Source: an uncultured Hyphomicrobiales bacterium
GTDB taxonomy: Bacteria; Pseudomonadota; Alphaproteobacteria; Rhizobiales; Devosiaceae
DNA length: 64,000 nt
Direction of reading: 5' to 3'
Assembly (NCBI GenBank): GCA_903842455.1
Contig: CAIMLX010000212.1
Location: forward strand, 1 to 64,000
The notes beneath the pieces are model-generated. The model saw only the letters and a program-made list of their open reading frames with translations, was not told the DNA's origin and searched no databases. Below, one piece after another: positions 9,156-17,659 of the stretch; position 1 is the first letter of the stretch; the number at the start of each line of letters is the position of its first letter. Position numbers and translations under genes: made by a program.

Positions 9156-9920
9156 ATGACCCTGCCGCGCACTCCCAGCCTGCGCCTCGATGGCCGCCGT
9201 GCCCTGGTCACCGGCGGCACGCGCGGCATCGGGCTGGGTGCGGCAACCGTACTGGCCGAAGCCGGAGCCGAGGTGACGATCACCGCGCGGACGGCCAGCG
9301 ACATCGCGGCCGTCGTCGCGGCGCTCGAAGAACGTGGCTTCAAGGCCCGTGGCGAGGCGCTGGACGTGACCGACACCGCAGCGGTCGCGGCTTTCCTCGA
9401 CCGGCAGCTGCCGTTCGATGTCCTCGTCAACAGCGCCGGCGGGGCGCGACACGCGAACTTCCTCGATGTCACCGAGGCCGATTACGACGCGATCCTGGCA
9501 CTCAACCTCAAGTCGGCGCTGTTCGTATCGCAGGGCGTCGCCCGAAAGCTGATCGCCGCCGGCAGGCCGGGCTCGATCATCCACATCTCCTCGCAGATGG
9601 GGCATGTGGGCGGGCCGAAGCGGACCGTGTATGCCGCCAGCAAGTTTGCTGTTGAAGGTCTGACCAAGTCGATGGCCATTGAACTGGGCCCGCACAATAT
9701 ACGGGTCAATACCGTAGCGCCGACCTTCGTCGAAACGGAGATGTCGGCCAAGAGCCTGAGTGACCCGGACTTCAGAAGCTGGGTGCTGGGCAAGATCAAA
9801 CTGGGCCGCCTCGCCCAGGTGGAGGACATCATGGGACCGGTGCTGCTGCTCGCGACGGACGCGGGGGCGATGATCACCGGATCGACCGTGATGGTGGATG
9901 GCGGATGGACGGCGGAGTAA
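9156..9920 (+). CDS. SDR family oxidoreductase
   Basis: The 254-residue product is a classical short-chain dehydrogenase. The Rossmann cofactor motif TGGTRGIG is at 19-26, NSAG at about 92-95, and the catalytic set Ser145/146, Tyr159 and Lys163 is intact. The arrangement TAR after the second strand suggests possible preference for NADP(H), but this is uncertain. The ATG at 9156 was chosen because it follows the HisD-like stop by one base. The last 16 bases overlap the start of the LacI regulator. It probably oxidises a secondary alcohol in the same pathway as its HisD-like neighbour. Confidence 0.88.
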   Translation: MTLPRTPSLRLDGRRALVTGGTRGIGLGAATVLAEAGAEVTITARTASDIAAVVAALEERGFKARGEALDVTDTAAVAAFLDRQLPFDVLVNSAGGARHANFLDVTEADYDAILALNLKSALFVSQGVARKLIAAGRPGSIIHISSQMGHVGGPKRTVYAASKFAVEGLTKSMAIELGPHNIRVNTVAPTFVETEMSAKSLSDPDFRSWVLGKIKLGRLAQVEDIMGPVLLLATDAGAMITGSTVMVDGGWTAE

Positions 9921-10978
9921 AGCGCGGTGCAGTGACCTCCTCGCAGGTCGCCGAACATGCCGGCGTCAGCCAGTCGGCAGTGTCGCGCACCTTCACGCCC
10001 GGCGCTTCGATATCTCCCAAGACCCGCGCCAAGGTGCTCGCCGCCGCCAAGGCACTCGGCTACCGGCCGAACGCCATCGCCCGCTCGCTGATCACCAACC
10101 GCTCGCGCATCATCGCGGTGGTGATGGCCTATCTCGAGAACCTGTTCTATCCCGACGTGCTGGAGGAGCTTGGCCGCCGCCTCGCCGCCGAGAACTACCA
10201 CGTGCTGCTGTTCACCGGCTTCAAGGACCGCGACAGCGATCCGGTGTTCGACCAGTTGATGCAGTACCGGGTCGACGGCATCATCCTCGCCTCGACCTCG
10301 CTGAGTTCCGACCTTGCCGAGGAGTGCGAGACGGCCGGCATTCCGGTCGTGCTGTTCAACCGCACCACCGGCAAGGATGTTGCCTCGTCGGTCACCTCGC
10401 GCAACCACGAGGGTGGCCGGCTGCTCGGCGAGTTCCTGGTCGGCGGCGGACACCGGACCTTCGGCTACATTGCCGGCCTCGCCAACTCGTCGACCAACCG
10501 CGACCGCTTCGCCGGCTTCCGCGAAGCGCTGGCGCGCCACGGCATCGACGACATCCAGGTCGGCACCGGCAACTACAACCGGCAGGAGGCCGAGGCCGCG
10601 GCCCGGGCCATGCTGTCCGGCCCGAACCGCCCGGAAGCCATCTTCGTCGCCAACGACCATATGGCCGTGGCCGTGATGGATGTCGCCCGCTACGAGTTCG
10701 GCCTCGCCATCCCCGCGGACCTGTCGATCGTCGGCTATGACGATGTCGGCCCGGCGCGCTGGACCTCCTACGGCATCACCAGCGTCACCCAGCCGATCAG
10801 CGCCATGGTGGAGGCCACGGTCGATATCCTCATGGACCAGATCGCCTCGGGCGAGATCGAGACGCAGCACCGAGTGGTGCCGAGCGAACTCATCGTCCGC
10901 ACCTCGGCCCGCCTGCCCAAGACCGGCATCGTCGAGGTCGACGGCCAGCTCGTCTACCGCCCGGAGGGCCTGAAGTGA
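9905..10978 (+). CDS. LacI family transcriptional regulator
   Basis: The 357-residue regulator has a helix-turn-helix at about residues 10-35 (SSQVAEHAGVSQSAVSRTF), the hinge-helix region near 54-62 (NAIARSLIT) and a periplasmic-binding-protein-like ligand domain from about residue 68 on. It starts within the SDR gene (16-base overlap) and is therefore co-expressed with HisD-like 1 and the SDR. The perfect palindrome 31 bases before that operon, and copies before the transporter, bicupin and HisD-like 2 units, make it the probable controller of the entire region and of itself. The inducer is probably the substrate or an intermediate. Binding has not been seen, only inferred from site placement. 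Confidence 0.9.
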   Translation: MDGGVKRGAVTSSQVAEHAGVSQSAVSRTFTPGASISPKTRAKVLAAAKALGYRPNAIARSLITNRSRIIAVVMAYLENLFYPDVLEELGRRLAAENYHVLLFTGFKDRDSDPVFDQLMQYRVDGIILASTSLSSDLAEECETAGIPVVLFNRTTGKDVASSVTSRNHEGGRLLGEFLVGGGHRTFGYIAGLANSSTNRDRFAGFREALARHGIDDIQVGTGNYNRQEAEAAARAMLSGPNRPEAIFVANDHMAVAVMDVARYEFGLAIPADLSIVGYDDVGPARWTSYGITSVTQPISAMVEATVDILMDQIASGEIETQHRVVPSELIVRTSARLPKTGIVEVDGQLVYRPEGLK

Positions 10979-11002
10979 GCCCGGTCCGGATGGCGCGCGC
11001 TA

Positions 11003-11016
11003 TGCATACGAATGCA
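11003..11016. promoter_or_regulatory. LacI-type operator before the bicupin operon
   Basis: TGCATACGAATGCA matches the shared palindrome except for one base. It lies 25 bases after the LacI stop codon and 48 bases before the bicupin ATG. An AAAGGA box at 11051-11056 precedes the gene. The site implies that the bicupin-MetE-like-RraA unit is separately switched by the same regulator. Confidence 0.8.
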
Positions 11017-11063
11017 GTGTGCGCAGCAAAATTCTTCCAACACTCTGTCGAAAGGACATTGAA

Positions 11064-12101
11064 ATGAGCAAATGGACCCAGGAGGCGATGGAAAAGCGCC
11101 TCGTCCGCTACGCCGATCTCAAGGGCCTGCGGAACGCCTTCATCGACGCCCGTACCCCGGGCTCGGACCGCAAGGAAAACTTCACCATCATCGGGCCGGG
11201 CGTCTCCGAGAACAAGGCGCAGGTGGTGCACATCCCCGAGGCACACGGCTTCAATTTCGGTGCCGCCCGCCAGCCGTTCGGCTGCACCAACTCGCAGCAC
11301 AGCCACCTGACGGCCGAGACCTTCCTCGTCCACACCGGCAAGTGGCGCTTCGTCTTCGGGCCCGACAAGACCGACGGCTATCTCGACGTCGAGCCAGGCG
11401 ACGTCGCCACCGTTCCCACGCACATGTTCCGCGGCTTCGAAAAGCTCGATGAAGGCACCGGCTTCCTCGCCGTGGTGCTGGGCCACGACGATCCGGGCAA
11501 GGTGGTCTGGGCCCCGTCGGTGTTCAAGATGGCCGAGCACTACGGGCTGAAGCTGCTGAAGGGCGGCAAACTGATCGATACGACGCTGGGCGAAACCGTG
11601 CCCGAGGGCGCCGAGATGGAGCAGCCGCCCAGCCAGGCGAAGCTCAAGGAACTGGCGACGCCGCCGATGTCGGAGCTGGCGAAATACGCCATCAAGGCCG
11701 CCGACATGCAGGGCAACCCGAACTCGCCGCTCGCCGGCCCCGGCGTCGAAGAAGCGCCGCTGATCGGCGATGTCGACGCCCATGACGGCTTTGCGGCCGG
11801 CCCGATCATCGGCCACTGGCAGCACGATTTCGCGCTCCGCCGGCTGAAGCTCGAAACCGGTGCGACCATCCCGATGCACGCCCGCGCCGAGCAGGAAGTG
11901 ATCTTCGTGCAGTCGGGCACGATCGAGTTCAGCTGGGAGGGCGGCAAGCTGGTGATCGGCGCCGGCGACACGCTGACCGTCCCGGTCGGCCTGATGCACG
12001 GCTTCCGCAACCCCACGTCCGCCGACGCGATCGCCTTCGTGGTGCGCGGCGCTGCCGCCCCGGCCGCGCCGGCCTTCGCCACCGCCCAGGCGGCCGAGTG
12101 A
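11064..12101 (+). CDS. bicupin domain protein
   Basis: The 345-residue cytoplasmic protein contains two cupin barrels. The N-terminal one (about 60-160) has a good metal motif, HSHLTAE followed by the VPTHMF element. The C-terminal one (about 255-330) has MHARAEQE and PVGLMHGFRN, with arginine in place of the second His of the HxH pair. Two-barrel cupins include gentisate-type dioxygenases and sugar isomerases, but the sequence does not decide between dioxygenase, isomerase and decarboxylase roles. ATG 11064 was chosen for its AAAGGA box; a GTG/ATG at 11019 would add 15 residues. It is the first gene of a three-gene unit under a LacI-type operator. Confidence 0.8.
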   Translation: MSKWTQEAMEKRLVRYADLKGLRNAFIDARTPGSDRKENFTIIGPGVSENKAQVVHIPEAHGFNFGAARQPFGCTNSQHSHLTAETFLVHTGKWRFVFGPDKTDGYLDVEPGDVATVPTHMFRGFEKLDEGTGFLAVVLGHDDPGKVVWAPSVFKMAEHYGLKLLKGGKLIDTTLGETVPEGAEMEQPPSQAKLKELATPPMSELAKYAIKAADMQGNPNSPLAGPGVEEAPLIGDVDAHDGFAAGPIIGHWQHDFALRRLKLETGATIPMHARAEQEVIFVQSGTIEFSWEGGKLVIGAGDTLTVPVGLMHGFRNPTSADAIAFVVRGAAAPAAPAFATAQAAE

Positions 12102-13240
12102 TGGCCGGCCGCATCCAGACCACCCATGTGGGGTCGCTGCCCCGCACCAAGCAGATCACCGACCTCGTGTTCGCACGCGAGGCCGGGGTGCCGGTGGAGG
12201 AAGACGGCTTCAACCGCATCGTCGGCGCGGCCATCGTCGAGATCGTGCGCCGGCAGAAGGCGGCTGGCATCGACCTGCCGTCGGATGGCGAGCTCAGCAA
12301 GATCAGCTACGCCACCTATATCAAGGACCGGCTGACCGGCTTTGCCGGAGACAGCTCGCGGCGCCCGCCGCAGGACCTCGAACTGGTCCCGAGCTTCCTC
12401 GAGCGGCAAGCGAAATCGGGCGGCACACCCTCCTATCGCCGCCCGAAATGCGTCGGCGAGATCGCGGTCAAGTCGATGCAGCCGCTGGCCGACGACATAG
12501 CCAACTTCCAGTCGGCGCTTGATGCGAACGGCTATGCGCGCGGCTTCATGAACTCGGCGACGCCGGGCGTCATCGCGCTGTTCCAGCCCAACGAGTTCTA
12601 CAAGACGCAGGACGATTATCTCGAGGCCGTCGCCGAGGGCATGCGGGCCGAGTACGAGGGCATCGTGGCGGCAGGGCTGATCCTGCAGCTCGACAGCCCC
12701 GACCTCGGGCTCGGTCGGCACATGATGTACAAGGACCTCGACGACGACGGCTTCGTGCAGGCCGCCGAGCGGCATGTCGAGGTGCTCAACCACGCGCTGC
12801 GCAACATCGACGGCTCGAAGGTGCGGATGCATGTCTGCTGGGGCAACTACGAGGGTCCGCACCACTGCGACATCGCCCTCAAGAAGGTGCTGCCCACCAT
12901 TCTGAAGGCGAAACCGCGGGCGCTGCTGTTCGAAGGCGCCAACCCGCGGCACGCCCACGAGTGGGTGGACTGGAAGGACTTCGACCTGCCTGACGACTAC
13001 GTGCTGATCCCCGGCATGCTCGACTCGACCACCAACTTCGTCGAGCACCCCGAGCTCATTGCCGAGCGCCTGATGCACTATGTGGACATCGTCGGGGCGG
13101 ACCGGGTCATCGCCGGCACGGACTGCGGCTTCTCGACTTTCGCCGGTTTCGGGGCCGTCGATCCGGCCATCGTATGGCTGAAGCTCGAGGCACTGCGTGA
13201 TGGCGCAGCGCTGGTCAGCGACCGGCTCAAGCTGAACTAG
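12101..13240 (+). CDS. cobalamin-independent methionine synthase C-terminal-like protein
   Basis: This 379-residue protein is a single TIM-barrel of the MetE C-terminal (UROD/MetE-like) superfamily. The zinc set that activates thiols in MetE is preserved: H244 and C246 in MHVCWGNY, E278 in LLFEGAN, and C342 in GTDCGFST. The N-terminal HVGSLPR motif is typical. Full MetE is about 750 residues, so this is one of the half-length homologues, which include alkyl-thiol transferases and lyases such as epoxyalkane:CoM transferase. In this catabolic setting a methyl or alkyl transfer, or a carbon-sulphur chemistry step, is plausible. Its ATG overlaps the bicupin TGA by one base; the GTG three bases earlier is an alternative start. 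Confidence 0.82.
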   Translation: MAGRIQTTHVGSLPRTKQITDLVFAREAGVPVEEDGFNRIVGAAIVEIVRRQKAAGIDLPSDGELSKISYATYIKDRLTGFAGDSSRRPPQDLELVPSFLERQAKSGGTPSYRRPKCVGEIAVKSMQPLADDIANFQSALDANGYARGFMNSATPGVIALFQPNEFYKTQDDYLEAVAEGMRAEYEGIVAAGLILQLDSPDLGLGRHMMYKDLDDDGFVQAAERHVEVLNHALRNIDGSKVRMHVCWGNYEGPHHCDIALKKVLPTILKAKPRALLFEGANPRHAHEWVDWKDFDLPDDYVLIPGMLDSTTNFVEHPELIAERLMHYVDIVGADRVIAGTDCGFSTFAGFGAVDPAIVWLKLEALRDGAALVSDRLKLN

Positions 13241-13249
13241 GAGCGGACC

Positions 13250-13951
13250 ATGCCCAGCATCACACCCGAAACCCTCGCCATCCTGCGCCGCAACGACACG
13301 CCCACCGTGTGCAATGCGCTCGAGCACGTGATGGGCGGCCGCACCGCCGAGGGGTTCACGAAATCCCCGACGGTCTGCGCCGACCCGTCCCTGCCGCCAG
13401 TCGTCGGCTTCGCCCGCACCGCGAAGATCCGCGCCTCGTCGCCGGCCCAGAAGCCGCCCGCCGAAGTGCGGGCGCTGCGCATGCAGTACTACGAGTACGT
13501 CTCGGCCGGTGAAGGGCCGAACGTCGTCGTCATCGAGGACACCGACTGGCCGCACGCCATCGGCGGGTTCTGGGGCGAAATGCAGGTGGCCCAGCACAAG
13601 GGCCTCGGCGTTGCCGGGACGCTGACCAACGGCGTGCTGCGCGACCTCGGCATGCTCGATCCGGGCTACCAGGTGATCGCCGGCTCGGTCGGCCCCAGCC
13701 ACGCCTTCGTGCACGTCACCGAACTCGACGTTCCCGTCACAGTCTTCGGCATGGCCGTCCGCCCCGGCGACCTGATCCACGCCGACCGCCATGGCGCGGT
13801 GGTGATCCCGGCCCAGCACATCGAAAAGATGCCGGCCGCCATCGACATCGTGGTCCGCAAGGAGCAACCGGTCCTCAAGGCCGCGAGAGCACCAGGCTTC
13901 ACTGTCGAGAAGCTGCGCGCGGCCTGGCTCGAGGCCGACGCGATCAAGTAA
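13250..13951 (+). CDS. RraA-like aldolase family protein
   Basis: The 233-residue protein belongs to the RraA/HMG-CHA aldolase family, in which members cleave 4-hydroxy-2-oxo acids to pyruvate or decarboxylate oxaloacetate. The family pattern is visible: GEMQVAQHKGLGVAGTLTNG followed by the R-D pair of VLRDL that binds metal and substrate, and later the DRHGAVVIP stretch. RraA itself (regulator of RNase E) is shorter, about 160 residues, so a catabolic aldolase or decarboxylase is preferred here. A GGAGCGG box precedes the ATG. It is the last gene of the bicupin unit, before a strong terminator, and may deliver the pathway's central-metabolism product. Confidence 0.83.
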   Translation: MPSITPETLAILRRNDTPTVCNALEHVMGGRTAEGFTKSPTVCADPSLPPVVGFARTAKIRASSPAQKPPAEVRALRMQYYEYVSAGEGPNVVVIEDTDWPHAIGGFWGEMQVAQHKGLGVAGTLTNGVLRDLGMLDPGYQVIAGSVGPSHAFVHVTELDVPVTVFGMAVRPGDLIHADRHGAVVIPAQHIEKMPAAIDIVVRKEQPVLKAARAPGFTVEKLRAAWLEADAIK

Positions 13952-13984
13952 GCACTGTAAACATACGTCCATCCGCCCTGCACC

Positions 13985-14020
13985 ACCGGCGCCTCATTCA
14001 AACCGAGGCGCCGGTAGTTT
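13985..14020. terminator. bidirectional terminator
   Basis: A perfect 11-bp inverted repeat (ACCGGCGCCTC / GAGGCGCCGGT, 13985-13995 and 14005-14015) with a 9-base loop lies between two convergent genes. It is followed on the plus strand by AGTTTA, a short U-rich tail. Confidence 0.85.
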
Positions 14021-14049
14021 ATTGCGGGCTGGACAGCCGGGGATAAGTT

Positions 14050-15336
14050 TTACGCCTGCAGCCGATCCAGCCGCAGCTGTGCTGCCCTGCGGTGGCCTTC
14101 GAGCGTCTCGCTGGCGCTCTGGCGGGCGGCGGGTGGGGCGACGGTCTTGACGCCGCGCTCGTCGAGCCACTGGTGGGTGGCGATCTTGACATAGGCACCG
14201 ACCCACAGGCCGCCGGTGTAGCGGCCGGCGCCCATGGTGGGGAGCGTGTGGTTGGTGCCGACGCACTTGTCGGAATAGACGACGCTCGCCAGCTCGCCGA
14301 TGAACAGCGAACCGTAGTTGCGCAGCTTTTTGGCCATGGCGTGCGGGTCGGCGGTGTGGACCTGCAGGTGCTCGGCGGCGACGTAGTCGGAATAGGCGAT
14401 CAGCGTCGCTTCATCGGAGCAGACGACGATCTCGCCATAGTCCTTCCAGGCGATGCCGGCGACATTGGCGGTCGAGAGGCTCTCGAGCTGGCGCTCGACT
14501 TCCTTCAGCGTCGCTTCGGCGAGCGCGCGGTCGGTGGTGATCAGGCCGACGCGGGTGCGGACGTCGTGCTCGGCCTGAGCCAGCAGGTCGGTGGCGATCA
14601 TCTCGGCATCGCCGGTGTGATCGGCGACGACGAAGATTTCCGACGGGCCGGCCAACTGGTCGATGCCCACCGGGCCGAACACCTGACGCTTGGCTTCGTT
14701 GACGAAGGCGTTGCCGGGGCCGACGATCTTGTTGACGGTCGGCACGCTCTCTGTGCCGTAGGCCATCGCAGCGATGGCCTGCGCACCGCCGATGCGGAAG
14801 ATGCGGTCGGCAGCCGAGAGGTGGCAGCCGGCGATCATCGCCTTGTGGGCGTTGGGCGGCAGGCAGGCGACGACCTCGCCGACGCCGGCGACCTTGGCCG
14901 GGACGATGGTCATGATCGGCGCCGACAGCAGGGGATAGCGGCCGCCGGGGACGTAGCAGCCGACGCGGTCGATCGGGATGACACGGTGGCCGAGATGCAC
15001 GCCGGGCAGCGTCTCGATCTCGAGCGGCAGGATGGTGGCGAGCTGGGCTTCGGCGAACCGGCGGACGTTGGCGATGGCGAATTCGGTGTCGGCGCGGGTC
15101 TGCGGATCGAGCTCGGCGAGGGCGGCTTCGCGCTCTTCCATGCTGACTTCAAACACCGGCACATCGGCCTTGTCGAACTTCAGGCTGTAGTCGCGGACCG
15201 CCTTATCGCCCTGTTCCCGCACGTTTTTCAGGATTTCGGCGACCAGCGTTTCGACCGGGGCGTTGTCGCTGACCTGGTCGCGGGTGGGCGCCTTGACGAA
15301 GCTGATACCCTGGGGTGCGCGGGTGGAATCGGACAT
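14050..15336 (-). CDS. histidinol dehydrogenase-like oxidoreductase 2
   Basis: The 428-residue protein is a second HisD-family zinc dehydrogenase, clearly a paralogue of the one at 7829: both share the GCYVPGG, AGPxE and GTNHTLPT motifs. Its zinc ligands Q254, H257, D356 and H415 and catalytic E322-H323 are conserved. It has the ANPQ-type HisD features no better than the first copy, so I cannot say whether either one serves histidine synthesis; a genuine HisD elsewhere in the genome is likely. The ATG follows GGAGG. The gene diverges from the hydrolase gene at 15526, with an operator between them, placing it in the same LacI regulon. Two alcohol-to-acid enzymes suggest two oxidisable alcohols or stereoisomers. 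Confidence 0.83.
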   Translation of the reverse strand: MSDSTRAPQGISFVKAPTRDQVSDNAPVETLVAEILKNVREQGDKAVRDYSLKFDKADVPVFEVSMEEREAALAELDPQTRADTEFAIANVRRFAEAQLATILPLEIETLPGVHLGHRVIPIDRVGCYVPGGRYPLLSAPIMTIVPAKVAGVGEVVACLPPNAHKAMIAGCHLSAADRIFRIGGAQAIAAMAYGTESVPTVNKIVGPGNAFVNEAKRQVFGPVGIDQLAGPSEIFVVADHTGDAEMIATDLLAQAEHDVRTRVGLITTDRALAEATLKEVERQLESLSTANVAGIAWKDYGEIVVCSDEATLIAYSDYVAAEHLQVHTADPHAMAKKLRNYGSLFIGELASVVYSDKCVGTNHTLPTMGAGRYTGGLWVGAYVKIATHQWLDERGVKTVAPPAARQSASETLEGHRRAAQLRLDRLQA

Positions 15337-15415
15337 GGGGAAGCGGCCTCCGGCGGAAGGTAAAGGTCAGGTTTATCGGGCTTTCGAGCCTCACCAGCTC
15401 GACGCAGAAAGCTCT

Positions 15416-15429
15416 TGCATACGTATGCA
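15416..15429. promoter_or_regulatory. LacI-type operator between divergent genes
   Basis: TGCATACGTATGCA, a perfect palindrome, lies between the HisD-like gene on the minus strand (ATG 80 bases away) and the hydrolase on the plus strand (ATG 97 bases away). One bound repressor could control both arms. Confidence 0.83.
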
Positions 15430-15525
15430 GTTTTTGCCAGTGTTTTCTTCACCGGGGTGTTTGGGCATTCACCGAACCACCGGTTTGCCACGGCGGCGCC
15501 ACGCGAAAGCCGCTAGGATGAACGG

Positions 15526-16266
15526 ATGCTGACAGCCTACGAGACGCCACTGCTGAGGCTGCCGGGAACGCTGTGCGACGAGCGGGTGTTCGAGGCGGCG
15601 ACGTCCGGGCTCGGACGGCAGCGGTATACGGTCGAGATGGCGGGCGAACTGTCGGCGCCGGAGATGGCGCGGCGGGTGCTGGAGCTGGCACCGCCGAAGT
15701 TCGCGCTGCTCGGGTTCTCGCTCGGGGCCATTGTCGGGCTCGAAGTGCTGGCGCAGGCACCGGAACGGGTGGAGCGGATCGCACTCGTTGGCTGCAATGC
15801 GCGGACGATGCCGGCAGACCGGGCGGCCAAACGCCGAGCCGCGGTGACGAAGGCGGCGAGCGACGGCACGACGGCCTATATTTCCGAGGTCTGGGATGAC
15901 TCGGTGCCGGAGTGGCGCCGCGACGACGCCAGCCTGCGCGCCGAGCTTGAGGCCATGGCGACCGATACCGCGCTCAAGACCTTCGAGGAGCAGGTGGAAA
16001 TCTCGGTGAACCGCGCGGACCGCCGCGCCGGGTTGGCCGACATCGCCGTCCCGACGCTGGTGGCCTGTGGCGCCGAAGATCGCGTCTGCCCGCCTGAACT
16101 CAGCGAAGAGATCGCCGCGAGCGTCGCCGGCGCGAACCTGGCGATCGTTTCGAGCGCCGGGCACTACCTTACCCTCGATCAACCTGAAATCATGGCGGAA
16201 CTGCTGGCCGAATGGCTTGCGGTCGCCGCCCAACCGCACGGCATCGCCTCCAAGGAGTTTTCATGA
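15526..16266 (+). CDS. alpha/beta hydrolase
   Basis: The 246-residue protein has an alpha/beta hydrolase fold. The nucleophile elbow GFSLG places S65, the acid is probably the Asp in GAEDRVCPPE (near residue 187), and the histidine is in SSAGHYLTLDQP (near 212). An AGGA box precedes the ATG. The gene ends with an ATGA overlap onto the SnoaL-like gene. The family covers esterases, lactonases and C-C bond hydrolases; no feature decides the substrate. Its place opposite HisD-like 2 at a shared operator suggests it acts on an ester or lactone in the region A pathway. Confidence 0.85.
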   Translation: MLTAYETPLLRLPGTLCDERVFEAATSGLGRQRYTVEMAGELSAPEMARRVLELAPPKFALLGFSLGAIVGLEVLAQAPERVERIALVGCNARTMPADRAAKRRAAVTKAASDGTTAYISEVWDDSVPEWRRDDASLRAELEAMATDTALKTFEEQVEISVNRADRRAGLADIAVPTLVACGAEDRVCPPELSEEIAASVAGANLAIVSSAGHYLTLDQPEIMAELLAEWLAVAAQPHGIASKEFS

Positions 16267-17408
16267 GCGACGACGACAAGGGCACCAAGACTGCCCGCAT
16301 TTCCCGCATCGATGCGCCCAAGGAGCAGGTGCTGCAGGTCGAGCGCCGCGACTATCCGGAGTTGGCGCCCACCGACCGGCCGCGCAGCCAGTCGATGGAA
16401 GGCTTCGACGAGATCTATACCGACATCGTCGACTACATCGTGCGCTGCACCCACAAGATCTGGGACGAGCGCGATATCGGGCTGATCTACACCCACTACA
16501 CCCATAACTGCGTGCTCTACGGCACGATGGGGACGATCTACAATCGCGAAGACGTGGTGCGCGACACCATCCAGCGGCTGGTTTCCTTCCCCGAGCGGCG
16601 CGGCATGGCCACGCAGGTGATCTGGGACGGCAACGACAAGGACGGGTTCTACACCTCGCACCTCGTCACCGGCTCGGGCCGGCACACGCAGTTCGGCCAT
16701 CTGGGCCAGCCGACCAACCGGCCGTTCGTATCGCGGACGATCGCCGACTGCATGATCATCCGCAACAAGATCTACCGCGAGTGGGTGGTGGCGGACACCG
16801 CGACCATCATCAAGCAGCTCGGCCTCGACCTCGACGCCTTCGCGCTGCGGCTCGCCACCGGCGCCGCCGCCCGGGGCCAGAACAATTTCGACATCGGCGA
16901 GAACCGCCGCCTGCTCGGCCAGTATCCGCCCGAGGCCGAGGCTGATCTCTCGATCGCCAAGACCGACATCGAGCGCGAGACCCTCGGCTGGTTGCACGAG
17001 GTGTTCAACAAGCGGATGTTCGGCAAGATCAAGGACGTCTACGCGCCGACCGTGCAGTACCACGGGCCGATGATGAAGGAGTATTACGGCGTCGCCGCCG
17101 TGACGCACCAGCACCTGGGCCTGATCGGCTCGCTACCGGATGCGTCCTACGCGCCGCAGTACATCTGCTCCACTCCCTGCGAAGAGGGTGGCGTGAAGGT
17201 GGCGGTGCGCTGGGTGATGGAAGGCCACCACCTCGGCTACGGCATCCTGCAGAGCCTCGGCGAACACCCCACCGGCAAGCGCGTGCAGGTGATGGGCATG
17301 AGCCACTTCCACTACAAGGACGGCAAGGTCGTCGACGAGTGGACCGTCTACGACGAACTGAGCCTCCTGGCCCAGGTCAAGCTGGCCCAGTTGACCGACG
17401 CGGCCTGA
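16263..17408 (+). CDS. SnoaL-like / NTF2-superfamily protein with two domains
   Basis: The 381-residue cytoplasmic protein appears to contain two NTF2-like (SnoaL) alpha+beta barrels, about residues 40-175 and 235-375. Each begins with a helix carrying a polar/acidic pattern (YIVRCTHKIWDERDIGLIYTHY and WLHEVFNKRMFGKIKDVYAP) and ends with a strand rich in tryptophan and aspartate (KIYREWVVADT and GKVVDEWTVYDE). Family members include small isomerases, hydratases and cyclases as well as non-enzymatic binders. The start at 16263 overlaps the hydrolase TGA (ATGA), so the two are translationally coupled. The function is not recognised beyond the fold. Confidence 0.72.
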   Translation: MSDDDKGTKTARISRIDAPKEQVLQVERRDYPELAPTDRPRSQSMEGFDEIYTDIVDYIVRCTHKIWDERDIGLIYTHYTHNCVLYGTMGTIYNREDVVRDTIQRLVSFPERRGMATQVIWDGNDKDGFYTSHLVTGSGRHTQFGHLGQPTNRPFVSRTIADCMIIRNKIYREWVVADTATIIKQLGLDLDAFALRLATGAAARGQNNFDIGENRRLLGQYPPEAEADLSIAKTDIERETLGWLHEVFNKRMFGKIKDVYAPTVQYHGPMMKEYYGVAAVTHQHLGLIGSLPDASYAPQYICSTPCEEGGVKVAVRWVMEGHHLGYGILQSLGEHPTGKRVQVMGMSHFHYKDGKVVDEWTVYDELSLLAQVKLAQLTDAA

Positions 17409-17427
17409 TCACCTCGATTTCCAGATC

Positions 17428-17456
17428 AAGGGCCGGCGCCACGGGCGTCGACCCTT
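17428..17456 (+). terminator. terminator after the SnoaL-like gene
   Basis: A 13-base stem, AAGGGCCGGCGCC against GGCGTCGACCCTT, with one mismatch and one G-U pair and a 3-base loop, lies 20 bases after the stop codon and ends in a run of T. Confidence 0.7.
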
Positions 17457-17659
17457 TCTGCTGCTGCATCCGCCGTGCAGCGGGGTGCGATAGCCGCCTG
17501 GAACAGCCCGCTGGCGCTGAATTTACCTATCGTCTCAATGGGTTCTTGCGCGGATCGTCCTGTTCGATGTTGAATACATTCCACCCCGGCATGAATTAGT
17601 CATCGCCGGAGGCGTGTCATTCGACCCCTGGTGCGGGTCATTCCAGGGGGTCTCTTCGC

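Noticed and set aside
14050-15336. Histidine biosynthesis hisD
   Set aside because: No other his gene is in the window, a paralogue lies nearby, and the gene shares an operator with a catabolic regulon. I keep it as HisD-like only.
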